From: Bacteroidota bacterium
GTDB lineage: Bacteria; Bacteroidota; Bacteroidia; 2-12-FULL-35-15
Assembly (NCBI GenBank): GCA_016707685.1
Contig: JADJHE010000035.1
Coordinates: 1-47,377 of the forward strand
Length of the DNA: 47,377 nt
Direction: 5' to 3'
Below, in pieces: positions 1 through 9,003 of the stretch. The position numbers and the translations under genes are program-made. Numbering within the stretch: position 1 is the first letter of the stretch; each line of letters opens with the position of its first letter. Below the pieces are notes generated by a model. That model did no database searches, was not told the DNA's origin, and worked only from the letters and a program-made list of their open reading frames with translations.

Positions 1-863
1 TCCACTGCATGCGATTCATGATTTTTAATGTTGTTCAATGCAATGTTTCTATCGGTAAGCTCAATTGCTTTTTTTGAAATGTCGATGGAGTGAACTTCTT
101 TAGCGCCAGCATTGGCAAGCATATACCGAGAATCCTCCAGTATAACAAAATGTATTTAATACTGTTTTTTCGTTGGAGTAGGAGCCAAGCAATGCTCTGT
201 TTTCGCGTTGATCTAAAAAGAATCCTGTTTTTTGTCCGCCTTCCCAATCTACTTGAAATTTATTATCGTTTTCCAAAGCAATGGTTTCGATGGTTGCATT
301 TTCTTTTTTCCATAAATAACCATTTGGTGCTTTTATAGCCGCTTGTTTGGGCATTGTCTCTTCACTTTTGTCGAATACAGCCACTAATTTTTCGCCAATA
401 ATTTCTTGTAATGCTTTAACAATATCTTGTTTTATTAAATGCATTCCAATGGAGTGCGATTGAAAAACAGCAGTGCCATTGTAATAATCAATAATGAAAC
501 CAGGCAGTCCATCGCCTTCACCAAAAAACAAACGGTACAGTTGGTACTTGGATTATTCGTTAAATTTAATTGTGTACGAAAGTCGTATGCTTTTTGAATT
601 TTACTTTTCCAAAAATTATAGTCGGGCGTAACAGGCGTGAACGAAAACATTCGAATAGCAATGGAACCAATTTGATAATGTCCCATTCCTAAAAATTCGT
701 TTTGCGAAGTGTATACTTCCACTACATCACCTTCACTTAAATCATCTTTTGGATAGTCGGGTGGTAAGCTTATTTTTTTTATTGCACCCGAAAATACCCA
801 AGGGTGAAATCGTTTTACACTATGGTCTTTACCGCTGTGTAATATTACTTTAATCATTTCCAT
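1..863 (-). CDS. Class I rRNA methyltransferase, RlmI/YwbD-like (3' end outside window, two frame breaks)
   Basis: SAM-dependent 23S rRNA cytosine methyltransferase family, expected to act on ribosomal RNA in the cytoplasm. The N-terminus has the PUA-like opening (HSGKDHSVKRFHPWVFSGAI), then the RlmI-type core (FFGEGDGLPGFIIDYY), the linker WEGGQKTGFFLDQREN and SAM motif I (NTFCYTGGFSVYA). The reading frame changes near 536 (one T appears missing after TGT) and again near 115 (one extra C in TGCCAATG). Restoring both gives a continuous protein that reads on as ANAGAKEVHSIDIS to the window edge. Start taken at the ATG at 863; another in-frame ATG lies at 857. The stop of the upstream Sua5/YciO gene is 2 nt away, so the two are probably co-transcribed. 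The family call is firm; the exact target base is inferred. Confidence 0.85.
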
Positions 864-865
864 CG

Positions 866-1486
866 TTAAATAAATTCTTCTAGTTGTCCTATTCCTTGTC
901 GAAGGATGGTAAACTCTCCTTCGCTGCAATCAACCACTGTCGATGCTTCTACATTTCCGTATCCACCAGCAATTACAATGTCAACAATGTCTTTGTATTT
1001 TTCGTGAATCATTTCGGGGTCGGTAGTGTATTCAAATTATTTCATCTTCATCGTGAACCGATGTACTCCATAATTGATTGCCTAAATGTTTTACTATTTC
1101 CCTACAAATTAAATTATCAGGTATACGAATACCAACTGTTTTTTTTGTGCTTTTAAAAAGTTTAGGAACACTGTTGTTGGCTTCCAATATAAATGTAAAC
1201 GGACCAGGTAATGCTTTTTCATTACTTTGTAGGTACGTGTATCAATGGGTTTTGTGAAATCCGAAAGGTGACTTAAATCGTGGCAAATGAATGAAAAGTT
1301 CGCTTTTTCGGGATTGATGTTTTTTATTTTGCAAACACGTTCAACTGCTCGTTGTTTGTTAATGTCGCAACCAATACCATAAACCGTATCTGTAGGGTAG
1401 ATAACAACACCGCCATCGCGCAAGCATTTTACTACTTGTTCAATTTCTTCGAAGTTAGGTTTGTTAGGGTTGATGCGTAAAAGCAT
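866..1486 (-). CDS. Sua5/YciO/YrdC-family protein (two frame breaks)
   Basis: Family of L-threonylcarbamoyladenylate synthases that make the precursor of tRNA t6A37 from threonine, bicarbonate and ATP. The N-terminus has the characteristic nucleotide-binding stretch GGVVIYPTDTVYGIGCD. The rest (NFSFICHDLSHLSDF, then after repair LPGPFTFILEA and IAGGYG) resembles the short YciO branch, and the repaired length of about 206 residues fits that branch. Frame breaks near 1217 (one A lost from a poly-A run) and 1039 (one extra T in ATAATTTGA) interrupt the frame. With both corrected the protein ends GQLEEFI at 866. Start placed at the ATG at 1486, because the upstream in-frame extension is low-complexity. 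TsaC activity is probable but unproven for YciO-type members. Confidence 0.85.
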
Positions 1487-1691
1487 TTTTGGTTGTTGGT
1501 TAATGGTTGTTAGTTGTTGGTGATTATGCTTTGCGTCCCTTTGCGTATAGCTTTGTGTTCTTTGCGGTAAAATTTTCAATCACCAATGTTGAATGGTATT
1601 CATTTAAACTAAAACAGTAAACACTTGTTCATGAAAAGAATTTTATCTGTTCAGAAAACAATTGTTTACTGTTTATTTGATTTGTTGTTTA

Positions 1692-2339
1692 TTACTTTTT
1701 TGCGTCTGCTAAAAACTGTGCTAATCCACTATCCGTTAATGGATGTTTTAACAATGCAGTAATTGCACTTAATGGACAAGTAACTACATCGGCACCAATT
1801 TGTGCACAGTTGATAATGTGCATTGGATGACGAACAGATGCTGCTAAAATTTCGGTTTCGTAAGCATAGTTATCATAAATTAAACGAATATCTTCAATCA
1901 AACGTAAGCCATCCGTTGAAACATCATCTAAGCGACCAATAAATGGAGAAACGTAGGTAGCACCTGCTTTAGCAGCTAATAAAGCTTGTCCTGCAGAAAA
2001 TACCAATGTACAGTTAGTACGAATTCCTTTGTTTGAAAAATATTTGATTGCTTTAATACCATCTTTAATCATTGGAATTTTTACAACAATTTGTTTGTGT
2101 AATTTAGCCAATGCTTCACCTTCTTTTACCATTCCTTCGAAGTCGGTAGAAATTACTTCAGCACTTACATCGCCAGTTACAATATTGCAAATGTCAACAT
2201 AGTGTTTTAAAATATTTTCTTGTCCTTTGATTCCTTCTTTTGCCATTAATGAAGGGTTAGTGGTAACACCATCTAAAACACCTAAATCTTGTGCTTCTTT
2301 AATTTGCTCTAAGTTTGCTGTATCAATAAAAAATTTCAT
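1692..2339 (-). CDS. Transaldolase / fructose-6-phosphate aldolase family (short form)
   Basis: Class I aldolase of the short transaldolase subgroup (about 215 residues; this is 215), acting in the non-oxidative pentose phosphate pathway. It begins MKFFIDTANLEQIKEA, followed by GVLDGVTTNPSLMAKEG, the hallmark of the family. VKIPMIKDGIKAIKYF supplies the Schiff-base lysine region (VKIPM), with further signatures NCTLVFSAGQALLAAKAGA and SPFIGRLDD. The frame is intact. It appears to be monocistronic, with a promoter-like -7 element about 40 nt upstream of its start. Transaldolase and fructose-6-phosphate aldolase activities cannot be separated from sequence alone, so no gene symbol is given. Confidence 0.93.
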   Translation of the reverse strand: MKFFIDTANLEQIKEAQDLGVLDGVTTNPSLMAKEGIKGQENILKHYVDICNIVTGDVSAEVISTDFEGMVKEGEALAKLHKQIVVKIPMIKDGIKAIKYFSNKGIRTNCTLVFSAGQALLAAKAGATYVSPFIGRLDDVSTDGLRLIEDIRLIYDNYAYETEILAASVRHPMHIINCAQIGADVVTCPLSAITALLKHPLTDSGLAQFLADAKK

Positions 2340-2379
2340 TGTGTTTTGATTAATTAGGTTGAAAAATAAATAACGATTA

Positions 2380-2387
2380 CAAAGTTA
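2380..2387 (-). promoter_or_regulatory. Candidate -7 promoter element for the transaldolase gene
   Basis: Read on the minus strand this is TAACTTTG, an exact match to the Bacteroidota -7 consensus TAnnTTTG, about 40 nt before the transaldolase ATG. I found no convincing TTG at the expected -33 distance, so the call is tentative. Confidence 0.45.
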
Positions 2388-2469
2388 ATCGAAACGAAAG
2401 AGAAAAAAATAGATGTGGAAAAGTCGTGATAAGTTGGTACGAATTGGAGAATTGTTGAATTTTTGAGTT

Positions 2470-2660
2470 GGAGAGTTTTGAAAATTACGTTGTGCGATGT
2501 CATTTCTAGCTTGTCGAGAAAGCGGGGAGATTATGAAATGTTGAGTTGGGGAGCATGGAATTTGGATGCTTAAAGGGTGTGGGAGGTCACACAGAGCCTG
2601 TCGAAGTGCTGGGGAGATTGAGAATTGTTGAAGTGGAGAGTTTTTGAAAATTACGGTGTG
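2470..2660. repeat. Direct repeat pair in the spacer
   Basis: Copies at about 2470-2494 and 2635-2660 share GGAGAGTTTTGAAAATTACG with a one-base length difference, followed by GTG. Short GTTGAA and GGAGA words recur around them, which suggests tandem decay of a longer repeat unit. No coding function is visible. Confidence 0.55.
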
Positions 2661-2749
2661 TCGGTTTGCTTCGGAGTGTGAAGCGAAGCGAAACGTATCG
2701 AGAAAGGGGGGGGGGGGCATTTAGAAATCTAGATTTCGTGCGTATAGCA

Positions 2750-2850
2750 TGTCATGCTGAGCCTGCCTGACGGCAGTCAGGGCAACGAAGCATCTGCGGG
2801 AGATCGGCAGTAAAAGGATTTTGTTACATTTCATTTCACTCAGAATGACA
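2750..2850. repeat. MITE-like interspersed inverted repeat (TGTCATGCTGAG ... CTCAGAATGACA)
   Basis: A 101-nt element bounded by TGTCATGCTGAG (2750-2761) and CTCAGAATGACA (2839-2850), which pair at 11 of 12 positions. Inside lies a second hairpin, CCTGAC (2766-2771) with GTCAGG (2776-2781), and the word CGAAGCATCT. From memory, repeats with TCATTCTGAG ends and a GAAGCATCT core are widespread in Bacteroidota intergenic DNA. A decayed partial copy of the right end follows at about 2951-2990. No transposase is present, so it would be a non-autonomous or REP-like element. Confidence 0.7.
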
Positions 2851-2950
2851 AGCTCCGCAATTAAAATAGCTGCAGCATCCGTAATTCGTAAAAAATGTAT
2901 CAGGAAAATAATTGATTGCCCTTGTTGGTGTTATCACCAACAATAGTTAC

Positions 2951-2990
2951 TTGCATTTCATTTAACTCAGAATAACAAGCTCCAGAAATG
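2951..2990. repeat. Degenerate copy of the right end of the interspersed repeat
   Basis: Compared with 2828-2860 this stretch keeps CATTTCATTT, ACTCAGAAT, ACAAGCTCC and flanking bases with a few substitutions. It appears to be an older, truncated copy of the same repeat family. Confidence 0.55.
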
Positions 2991-3076
2991 AATTAATTGT
3001 ACTAGTCGTATTGGAAGGTGTTTGTATTATTAGGATAAAATAGGATGTTTGGGAAAACAAAAAGGGGAAAAAAGAA

Positions 3077-3170
3077 GGGGCAAGCTACTCATATCGCACC
3101 GCTCAACTCAGCCTTTGCTTGCTTCCGCACCTGAGGAGTAAAGGGAGCTGGTCGTATAAGACTTACCCCG
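3077..3170 (-). ncRNA. ffs: Signal recognition particle RNA, small bacterial type
   Basis: On the minus strand the transcript begins GGGGTAAG and ends CTTGCCCC, and these ends pair over all eight positions (one G-U). Between them lies CAGGTGCGGAAGCAAGCA, which matches the conserved SRP helix 8 tetraloop region (CAGGNCCGGAAGGAAGCA in E. coli 4.5S RNA), with a complementary GAGTTGAGCGGTGCG arm. The length of about 94 nt is typical of the small bacterial form. The RNA scaffolds Ffh for co-translational membrane targeting. A good promoter lies immediately upstream and a T-rich stretch follows the 3' end. Confidence 0.85.
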
Positions 3171-3172
3171 CA

Positions 3173-3204
3173 CAAAAGTAGAAATTTTTTTGATTGTACT
3201 GCAA
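3173..3204 (-). promoter_or_regulatory. Promoter of the SRP RNA gene
   Basis: Minus-strand TACTTTTG at 3180-3173 is an exact TAnnTTTG -7 element. A TTG at 3204-3202 precedes it by 21 nt. The -7 element ends three to four bases before the predicted RNA 5' end. Confidence 0.7.
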
Positions 3205-3325
3205 TAATTCTTTGTGATTGGAATAAAAATTTCGATTTCAAAAGGATGTTAAAATTTATTAATTCTACTATTTCATATTCTTGAAATCGGATTATTTGCT
3301 GAATTGTATATATATTTGCCTCGAA

Positions 3326-4276
3326 ATGAACATTTCTATTGTCATACCCTTACTTAACGAAGACGAATCGCTACCCGAATTGCACGAGTGGATAGTGAAA
3401 GTTATGGACGAACATAAGTATTCGTACGAAATTCTATTTATTGATGATGGCAGTAAGGATAAATCATGGAGCGTGATTGAAGGTTTAGCAGCCAAAAATC
3501 CTGCTGTTAGAGGAATTAAATTTAGACGCAATTACGGAAAATCGGCTGCTTTAAATGTTGGTTTTGCCGCTACCAAAGGCGATGTGGTTATTACCATGGA
3601 TGCTGATTTGCAAGATTCTCCAGATGAAATTCCCGAATTATACAAAATGATTATGGTGGATGGTCTTGATTTGGTGAGTGGTTGGAAACAAAAGCGTTAC
3701 GATCCATTAACGAAAACAATACCTACAAAATTATTCAATTGGGCTACTCGTAAAGTGAGCGGTATCAATAATTTACACGATTTTAATTGCGGTTTAAAAG
3801 CCTATAAAAAAGATGTGGTAAAAAGCATTGAAGTGTATGGCGAAATGCACCGTTATATTCCTGTAATTGCAAAATGGGCAGGCTTTATAAAAATTGAAGA
3901 GAAAGTAGTACAACACCGCGAACGTAAATACGGAACTACCAAATTTGGCTTAGAGCGCTTTATCAATGGCTTTTTAGACTTAATGTCTATTTCATTTGTT
4001 TCCAAATTTGGAAAACGCCCCATGCACTTTTTTGGCCTTTGGGGAACCATTTTCTTCTTTTTAGGAGGTATTGTTTCCTTGATTTTAATCGTTGAAAAAT
4101 TATACAAATCCTACGCACACATTCATACCCGAAATGTAACCGATCAGCCGCTCTTTTATTTGGCGCTAGTAGCCATGATTATTGGTACACAGCTGTTTTT
4201 AGCAGGCTTCCTTGGTGAGCTTATTTCCCGCAATTCTTCCGAACGAAACAATTACCTTATTGAAAAGGAATTGTAG
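3326..4276 (+). CDS. Glycosyltransferase family 2, DPM1/GtrB-like with two C-terminal membrane helices
   Basis: Predicted to move a sugar from a nucleotide donor to polyprenyl phosphate at the inner membrane (GtrB/ArnC/DPM1 group). The N-terminal GT-A domain has SIVIPLLNEDESLPEL, the donor-binding LFIDDGSKD and the metal-binding TMDADLQDSPDEIPEL. The mid-protein HDFNCGLKAYKKDVV and HRERKYGTTKFGLERF are typical of this subgroup. Two hydrophobic segments near residues 230-255 and 275-300 anchor the C-terminus. Start chosen at the ATG at 3326; the upstream in-frame extension has no family similarity. TATATTTG at 3311-3318 fits a -7 element but would leave a very short leader. It is not clearly part of the downstream export operon, which has its own promoter. 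Confidence 0.9.
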   Translation: MNISIVIPLLNEDESLPELHEWIVKVMDEHKYSYEILFIDDGSKDKSWSVIEGLAAKNPAVRGIKFRRNYGKSAALNVGFAATKGDVVITMDADLQDSPDEIPELYKMIMVDGLDLVSGWKQKRYDPLTKTIPTKLFNWATRKVSGINNLHDFNCGLKAYKKDVVKSIEVYGEMHRYIPVIAKWAGFIKIEEKVVQHRERKYGTTKFGLERFINGFLDLMSISFVSKFGKRPMHFFGLWGTIFFFLGGIVSLILIVEKLYKSYAHIHTRNVTDQPLFYLALVAMIIGTQLFLAGFLGELISRNSSERNNYLIEKEL

Positions 4277-4323
4277 TTTTTAACAATCTTCGACAAATTA
4301 TCTGTTTTATTCGTTATTTCCGC

Positions 4324-4353
4324 TTGGGGACTGACTAAATTTTCCTATTTTCG
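4324..4353 (+). promoter_or_regulatory. Candidate promoter of the polysaccharide export operon
   Basis: TTG at 4324-4326, a 19-nt spacer and TATTTTCG at 4346-4353 (one mismatch to TAnnTTTG). The start codon of the first gene follows 30 nt later, and no other promoter-like element is evident between the four genes. Confidence 0.55.
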
Positions 4354-4383
4354 TTGCCCCAAATAAAAAGCTACTCATTAATT

Positions 4384-6467
4384 ATGAAAAATAAGGTATT
4401 ACACATATTTATGCTCATTGCATTGATGCCTTGCTTTTATTTGTCGGCCCAAACTGTTCCCTATAAAGATTCATTAGTAGCTACTAAAATTGCTCAACTT
4501 TCTGCATTCTGGTCAAAATATAATACCATTTCAGTTGAACAAAAATCTTATGCACCCATAGCTGCTGTACCCGAAGTGTTTTCATTAACCGCTCAGAGTA
4601 AAGAATCGCATGCCGATTATGTGGAAAAAGTGAATGATGCCAAGATAAAACAATTAAAAAACGATGTTGGTTTGGCAGCTACCGGAAATTACCAAGAAAA
4701 TTTTGCTCCAGGCTTTGGAGCCGATGATGATCTTGTTTATAACAGGAGATTTCAAGCTGGATTGGATTGGAATATTTTGGCCGATGGTTATTTGAAAAAT
4801 AGGTATGCTCGTCAGATTCTTGAAAATGAGAATACAATAAATGGACTAAAACCTCAAACAAAAATTTCTTCGAATGATTACCTTCTTATTTCCCACAAAA
4901 TTATTTATGCATTCAATGAGCACAAAATAAAATTGTTGGATAAACGCCAGCAAATAATTGCCGATAAAATGGATTTAGCAAATGAGCTTTATTTGTTGAA
5001 ACAACTTCCCAAATTGGATTTGATGCAAATTATTCAGCAACAAGTGGATGTTAGCAGCATGTACCAAATTTATCAAACGTACAATGAGCAATTGGGACAA
5101 CAACTGGTTGAGAAAATAAAATCAACAGAAGTACTTCCTGTTTTGATGTCAACTTTGAAAATTGTTGCCCAGTAATTCCAGTATTAGCGATAGTATTTTA
5201 AAATTGCAATACGAGAATGTCGACTTGAATAACAAAGTCATAACGGATATTAATTTGAAAACACAAATTCGTTACAATTATTATGATTTAATAAGTCAAT
5301 CTAACCCCAATCGTTCGTTTTTATCTGCGGGCTTAAGCTTCTCCATTCCATTGCCATTGGGAATGAGACAAAGTAAGGATGTTGCAGAAACACAAAAGCA
5401 GCTATTGAAATTTGATCAACAGAACACTACTACTCAAAAAGAATTGGAAGTGTTGAATTCAATTTACGAGTTTAAATACAAGTTAGCAGTACACACTTTG
5501 GGGAAAACGTAAGAAATACGAAGAGCTAATTCGTATTGAACGCGTTAAGCAAAAGTTTGAGGATATGGAATTTAATCCTGTTACAGCTTTGAGCTTAATT
5601 GATGAATTACTTTCAGTTGATATTGAAATGCTCGATTTGCAACAAGAAATGTATTTGCAATTGCTCGACATCACCACTAAAAATCCTGGTTTAGATGTAT
5701 TGAGCATTATTAAGCCTTACGAAGCAAAACAAACAAACATTCCTACTGTTACTAAAAATAAATCTATTTATATCTGGTCGGATGCCATTAAAAAATACGG
5801 TGTATCGTATGTTGAAGAATACTTGCGTTTAAATAAAATAAACAATGCAATTGTTTCCATTAAAAAAGATGAGAAAGATAAAGCCACCTACAACACTTTG
5901 TTTGAGAAGCTTAAAACAAATGGCATTGGTGTAGAGCTTTTAATAGGTAGTAATAAACTCCTTAGTTCTAAAAATCCTGAAATATACATGGACAGCATTC
6001 TTTCTGGAATAAATTTGAATGGAATTTCAACCATTCATTTAGATGTAGAACCACATGTGTTGGATGATTGGGCTACAAACAAAGAGAAATACCTAAAGCA
6101 ATACATTGATTTGATTGTAAAGGCAAAACAATATGCACAGGATAAAAAATTAAAATTAGCAGTTTCTATTCCTGTATTTTATCCTGAAGAAACATTAAAG
6201 CAATTGTATGTTAATTGTGATTTAGTGTACATTATGGCTTATGAGCACAACGATGCAGCTTTTATTGTTCGGAAAGTAAAAGAGGAATTTTTAATCAGTG
6301 CTGATAAAACTGTTGTAGCACTACGTTCAAAAGATTTTAAAAATAGAACAGAATTTGAAGCATTGCTTGCAGAATTAGCACAAGCATTATCAACAAACAA
6401 GTTTGCATTGCACGATTTTGAATCATTTGTGAAATTTGATGAAGAATCGGTTGGAGGAAATAAATAA
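4384..6467 (+). CDS. TolC-like outer-membrane export protein fused to a TIM-barrel glycoside-hydrolase-like domain (frame breaks)
   Basis: Three overlapping frames form one protein of about 690 residues. It opens with a signal peptide (LIALMPCFYLSAQ). The first ~380 residues look like an outer-membrane efflux protein: WNILADGYLKNRYA, long helical stretches, and SFLSAGLSFSIPLPLGMRQS before a second coiled coil. The last ~250 residues resemble a GH18-like (beta/alpha)8 barrel, with ISTIHLDVEPH, KLAVSIPVFYP and DLVYIMAYE; the E of DVEP is a plausible catalytic acid. Frame changes lie at about 5135-5162 (best explained by one T and one A lost) and 5508 (one extra A). Repaired, the linker reads KRKKYEELIRIERVKQKFE. 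It is first in an operon with an HlyD adaptor and a GT2 synthase, so a role in exporting and trimming a polysaccharide is inferred. I know of no named family with this fusion. Confidence 0.75.
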
Positions 6468-6485
6468 ATTTAATAGTTAAACGTT

Positions 6486-7568
6486 TTGAAGAGTATAGAT
6501 TTTAAAAGAAAAAGCTCCGTCATTAGAGTAATGAATGATGAGGTTAAAAAGGTAAAGTATAACTGGGATCGAGTTATCTACATTATCTTTTTGCTATTGG
6601 TTTTGATTTTTTTAGGATATTATTTAATCAATAAAGTATTCTTTATCAAAGCCGATGGACAAGTATTATTCGAGAATGTTAGCATTCGCCTAACAGATGA
6701 TTGCCGTATTTTGGACTACCATCGCGAAGAAGGTGACACTGTAAAAGTTGGGGATTCACTATTTACATATGCATTGGATAAAGATAATATTTGGGGAAAT
6801 GCATCCTTGCTGGGCGGTTTCTCTCAAACAAATTATGAAAATGATTGGGATTGGATTGACAAAGAGAAATATGCACTCAATAAAAAAATAGCACTTAATA
6901 ATATTGATAAAGTAGAATCTCAAGCATTGATTAAATCACATCAAAACGAAATTCAACGTTTGCAGAATGAAGTTATATTGGATGTGTTGCCAAAAAACAG
7001 ATTGGATTTTGTACAAAATGAAATTCTAAAACACAAAACATCCATTGAAAAACTAAATCAAGAGAATCAACAATTGTATGCTTTAGTAAAGCAGTTAAAC
7101 GGAATGGCACGTAATGCAAAAGTGAAAAGTACACGTTCTGGAAATGTTTCTGGTGGTGGAGCAGGTGATGATGATGAAAACAGAAAGCGCGTTTTTTATT
7201 CACCGATTGATGGCAGCATTACGCGTATCTATACGCATCAATTTGAAGTTGCATTAAAGTCGGAACAAATAATGGCGATACATAAAAATACGCCCATGTA
7301 CGTAAAAGCATTTTTTGAACAAGAAGATATCAATTATTTTAAGGAAGGTGATGTGATGACATTGACTTTCCCTGATGGTTCAAAAAGTGAAGGTGTGTTA
7401 AGAAGATTTTATTATGCAACGTATCCATTGCCGGATGAATTCCAAAAAAGGTACGAGCCAACAACTCGTACAGTATCGGCCGATATTTATCCTGCTGATA
7501 CTGCCGATTATGCGCATTGGAAATCGTTTTATAAAATGAGTGTTGTCATTACTAAATATAAATACTAA
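6486..7568 (+). CDS. HlyD-type membrane fusion protein
   Basis: Periplasmic adaptor expected to connect an inner-membrane synthase or transporter to the TolC-like partner encoded just upstream. One transmembrane helix lies near residues 30-50 (IYIIFLLLVLIFLGYYLI). A split lipoyl-like domain follows: first half RILDYHREEGDTVKVGDSLF, second half YSPIDGSITRIYTHQFEVAL, separated by a coiled-coil hairpin with QNEIQRLQNEV and HKTSIEKLNQENQQL. A beta-barrel-like segment (DINYFKEGDVMTLTFPDG) comes next. The listed start is a TTG; an ATG at 6531 would remove 15 residues and leave all domains intact. The stop is 2 nt before the next start. The arrangement recalls Alg44-like adaptors in synthase-dependent exopolysaccharide systems, which is an analogy rather than clear homology. 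Confidence 0.85.
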   Translation: MKSIDFKRKSSVIRVMNDEVKKVKYNWDRVIYIIFLLLVLIFLGYYLINKVFFIKADGQVLFENVSIRLTDDCRILDYHREEGDTVKVGDSLFTYALDKDNIWGNASLLGGFSQTNYENDWDWIDKEKYALNKKIALNNIDKVESQALIKSHQNEIQRLQNEVILDVLPKNRLDFVQNEILKHKTSIEKLNQENQQLYALVKQLNGMARNAKVKSTRSGNVSGGGAGDDDENRKRVFYSPIDGSITRIYTHQFEVALKSEQIMAIHKNTPMYVKAFFEQEDINYFKEGDVMTLTFPDGSKSEGVLRRFYYATYPLPDEFQKRYEPTTRTVSADIYPADTADYAHWKSFYKMSVVITKYKY

Positions 7569-7570
7569 GG

Positions 7571-9003
7571 ATGGCTTTAAAAGATAGCATAGCGAAAATA
7601 GAAGTAAAAGATAATAAGATTGAGTTTGAAAATCTTTTATTCTTTATTTTAGATAGTAATAGTAGTTTAAACATCGATCATTTAATGGTGTACGATGCTA
7701 TTATCATTGATGCCAAAGATGCTGAGTTTACAAGATTAATCATTAAAAAAATCAGAGCACATTACAATCCTGAATATTATTTAAAACCTATTTTTTTAAT
7801 CAACTATAAAGAAACAAAAGATCCTATTTTAAGTAATTTGCATGATGGAATTATATACTCTTTTGATCAAATAAAGGAATTAGCCGAACTAACAAAACAA
7901 ATTTTCTTAAAAACAACACAGCTCGATTATCAATTGATTACCTCTTTTGAAGCTCAAACAATTAAGAAAGTGTTGAATTACATGTATACCCGTGATTTGC
8001 GTACGATTAAACCGTATGCTGATTTACATTCAACTATTGGATATACCTATCCTGAAATTTCAGTGAGTTTCGACAATAATGAAGAAGCACAAGTATTGGA
8101 AATTTTGGAATGGGCAGAACGTGAAGGTTTAATTTGGCCTGATTTCTTAGAGCGTATTTACCTATGTAATTCATGCAGCAGTGGCTTTTTAACATTCCGA
8201 GAGGTTTGTCCGCATTGTAACTCATCCAATTCAAAAAGTGAAGATTTGATTCACCATTTTCCTTGTGCATTCATTGGTCCTATTTCTGATTTCAAGAATC
8301 CGATTGATAATACCTTGGCTTGTCCGAAGTGTAATAAAACACTACGACACATTGGTGTAGATTACGATAAACCATCCATCATACACCATTGCAACAACTG
8401 CAACAATAATTTTCAGGATTTCTTTGTAAAAGCAAAATGCATTTCTTGTTCAAACGATACAGATGTTCAGTTTTTAGTTCCTAAATCTATTAACGTCTAT
8501 AAATTAACTAAAAAGGGTAGAAGTGCTGCAACAAACGGTTTCCTTTCTACCGGTCAAGAGATAGAGGATATTTTTGGTACTATCAACATGGCAACATTAA
8601 AAATTATGTTGCATTATGAGTTGGAACGTATCAAGGATAATCCCGAACAAAAAACAAGTATTGCATTAATTCATCTTGAAAACATTTTTGAGTTGTTTAA
8701 TAAAATTGGGAAAAAGGCACAAAAAACCTTGTTGGAAGACTTAGTAAATCTTATTCGTGAAAATATTAAACCATCCGACTTTATTGCTTTCGAAAATTCA
8801 TCTACTTTGTACTTAGGATTTGTTAATTGTTCATCAATTCAAGCAGAGCAAGAGTTGGATAATTTGACACTTTTAATCGAAAAAATCATCAAAATAATTT
8901 TGAAAGTTTTGCTGTTAAAGTAATTTCAAAATCAAGGGCCCTTACTACACACAGTAAAGCTGATACACAATTACAAGATTTAACAAAAGATTTGTTTGAA
9001 TGA
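7571..9003 (+). CDS. Receiver-like / TackOD1-like zinc-finger / degenerate GGDEF regulator (one frame break)
   Basis: About 478 residues. Residues 1-115 resemble a receiver fold (YDAIIIDAKD at strand 3). Residues 198-293 hold paired metal ligands: C199/C202, C213/C216, H228-H229/C232, C251/C254, C274/C277 and C290/C293. The order and surrounding words (IHHFPC, LRHIGVDYDKP) resemble the TackOD1 domain as I remember it. Residues about 345-470 look like a GGDEF fold (IALIHLENIFELFNKIG, DFIAFENSSTLYLGF), but the GGDEF motif is replaced by ENSST and no RxxD inhibitory site is obvious, so diguanylate cyclase activity is unlikely. One A missing from a poly-A run near 8885 breaks the frame. Repaired, it ends DLTKDLFE with its stop overlapping the next ATG (ATGA). 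It probably controls the adjacent synthase. Confidence 0.75.

Larger units (their letters stand above)
2388..3072. other. Repeat-rich intergenic region without a supported gene
   Basis: About 690 nt between the transaldolase gene and the SRP RNA. A 111-codon open frame on the minus strand here is low-complexity and matches no protein family I recognise, so I do not call it a gene. The region holds two copies of a GGAGAGTTTTGAAAATTACG-like direct repeat (about 2470-2494 and 2635-2660), a run of 12 G at 2706-2717 and the inverted-repeat element at 2750-2850. It looks like an accumulation site for non-coding repeats. Confidence 0.6.

Noticed and set aside
2385..2720. 111-codon open frame on the minus strand in the spacer
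   Set aside because: Low-complexity product rich in Pro, Ser and Gln, overlapping direct repeats and the G12 tract, with no family resemblance; explained by repeats.
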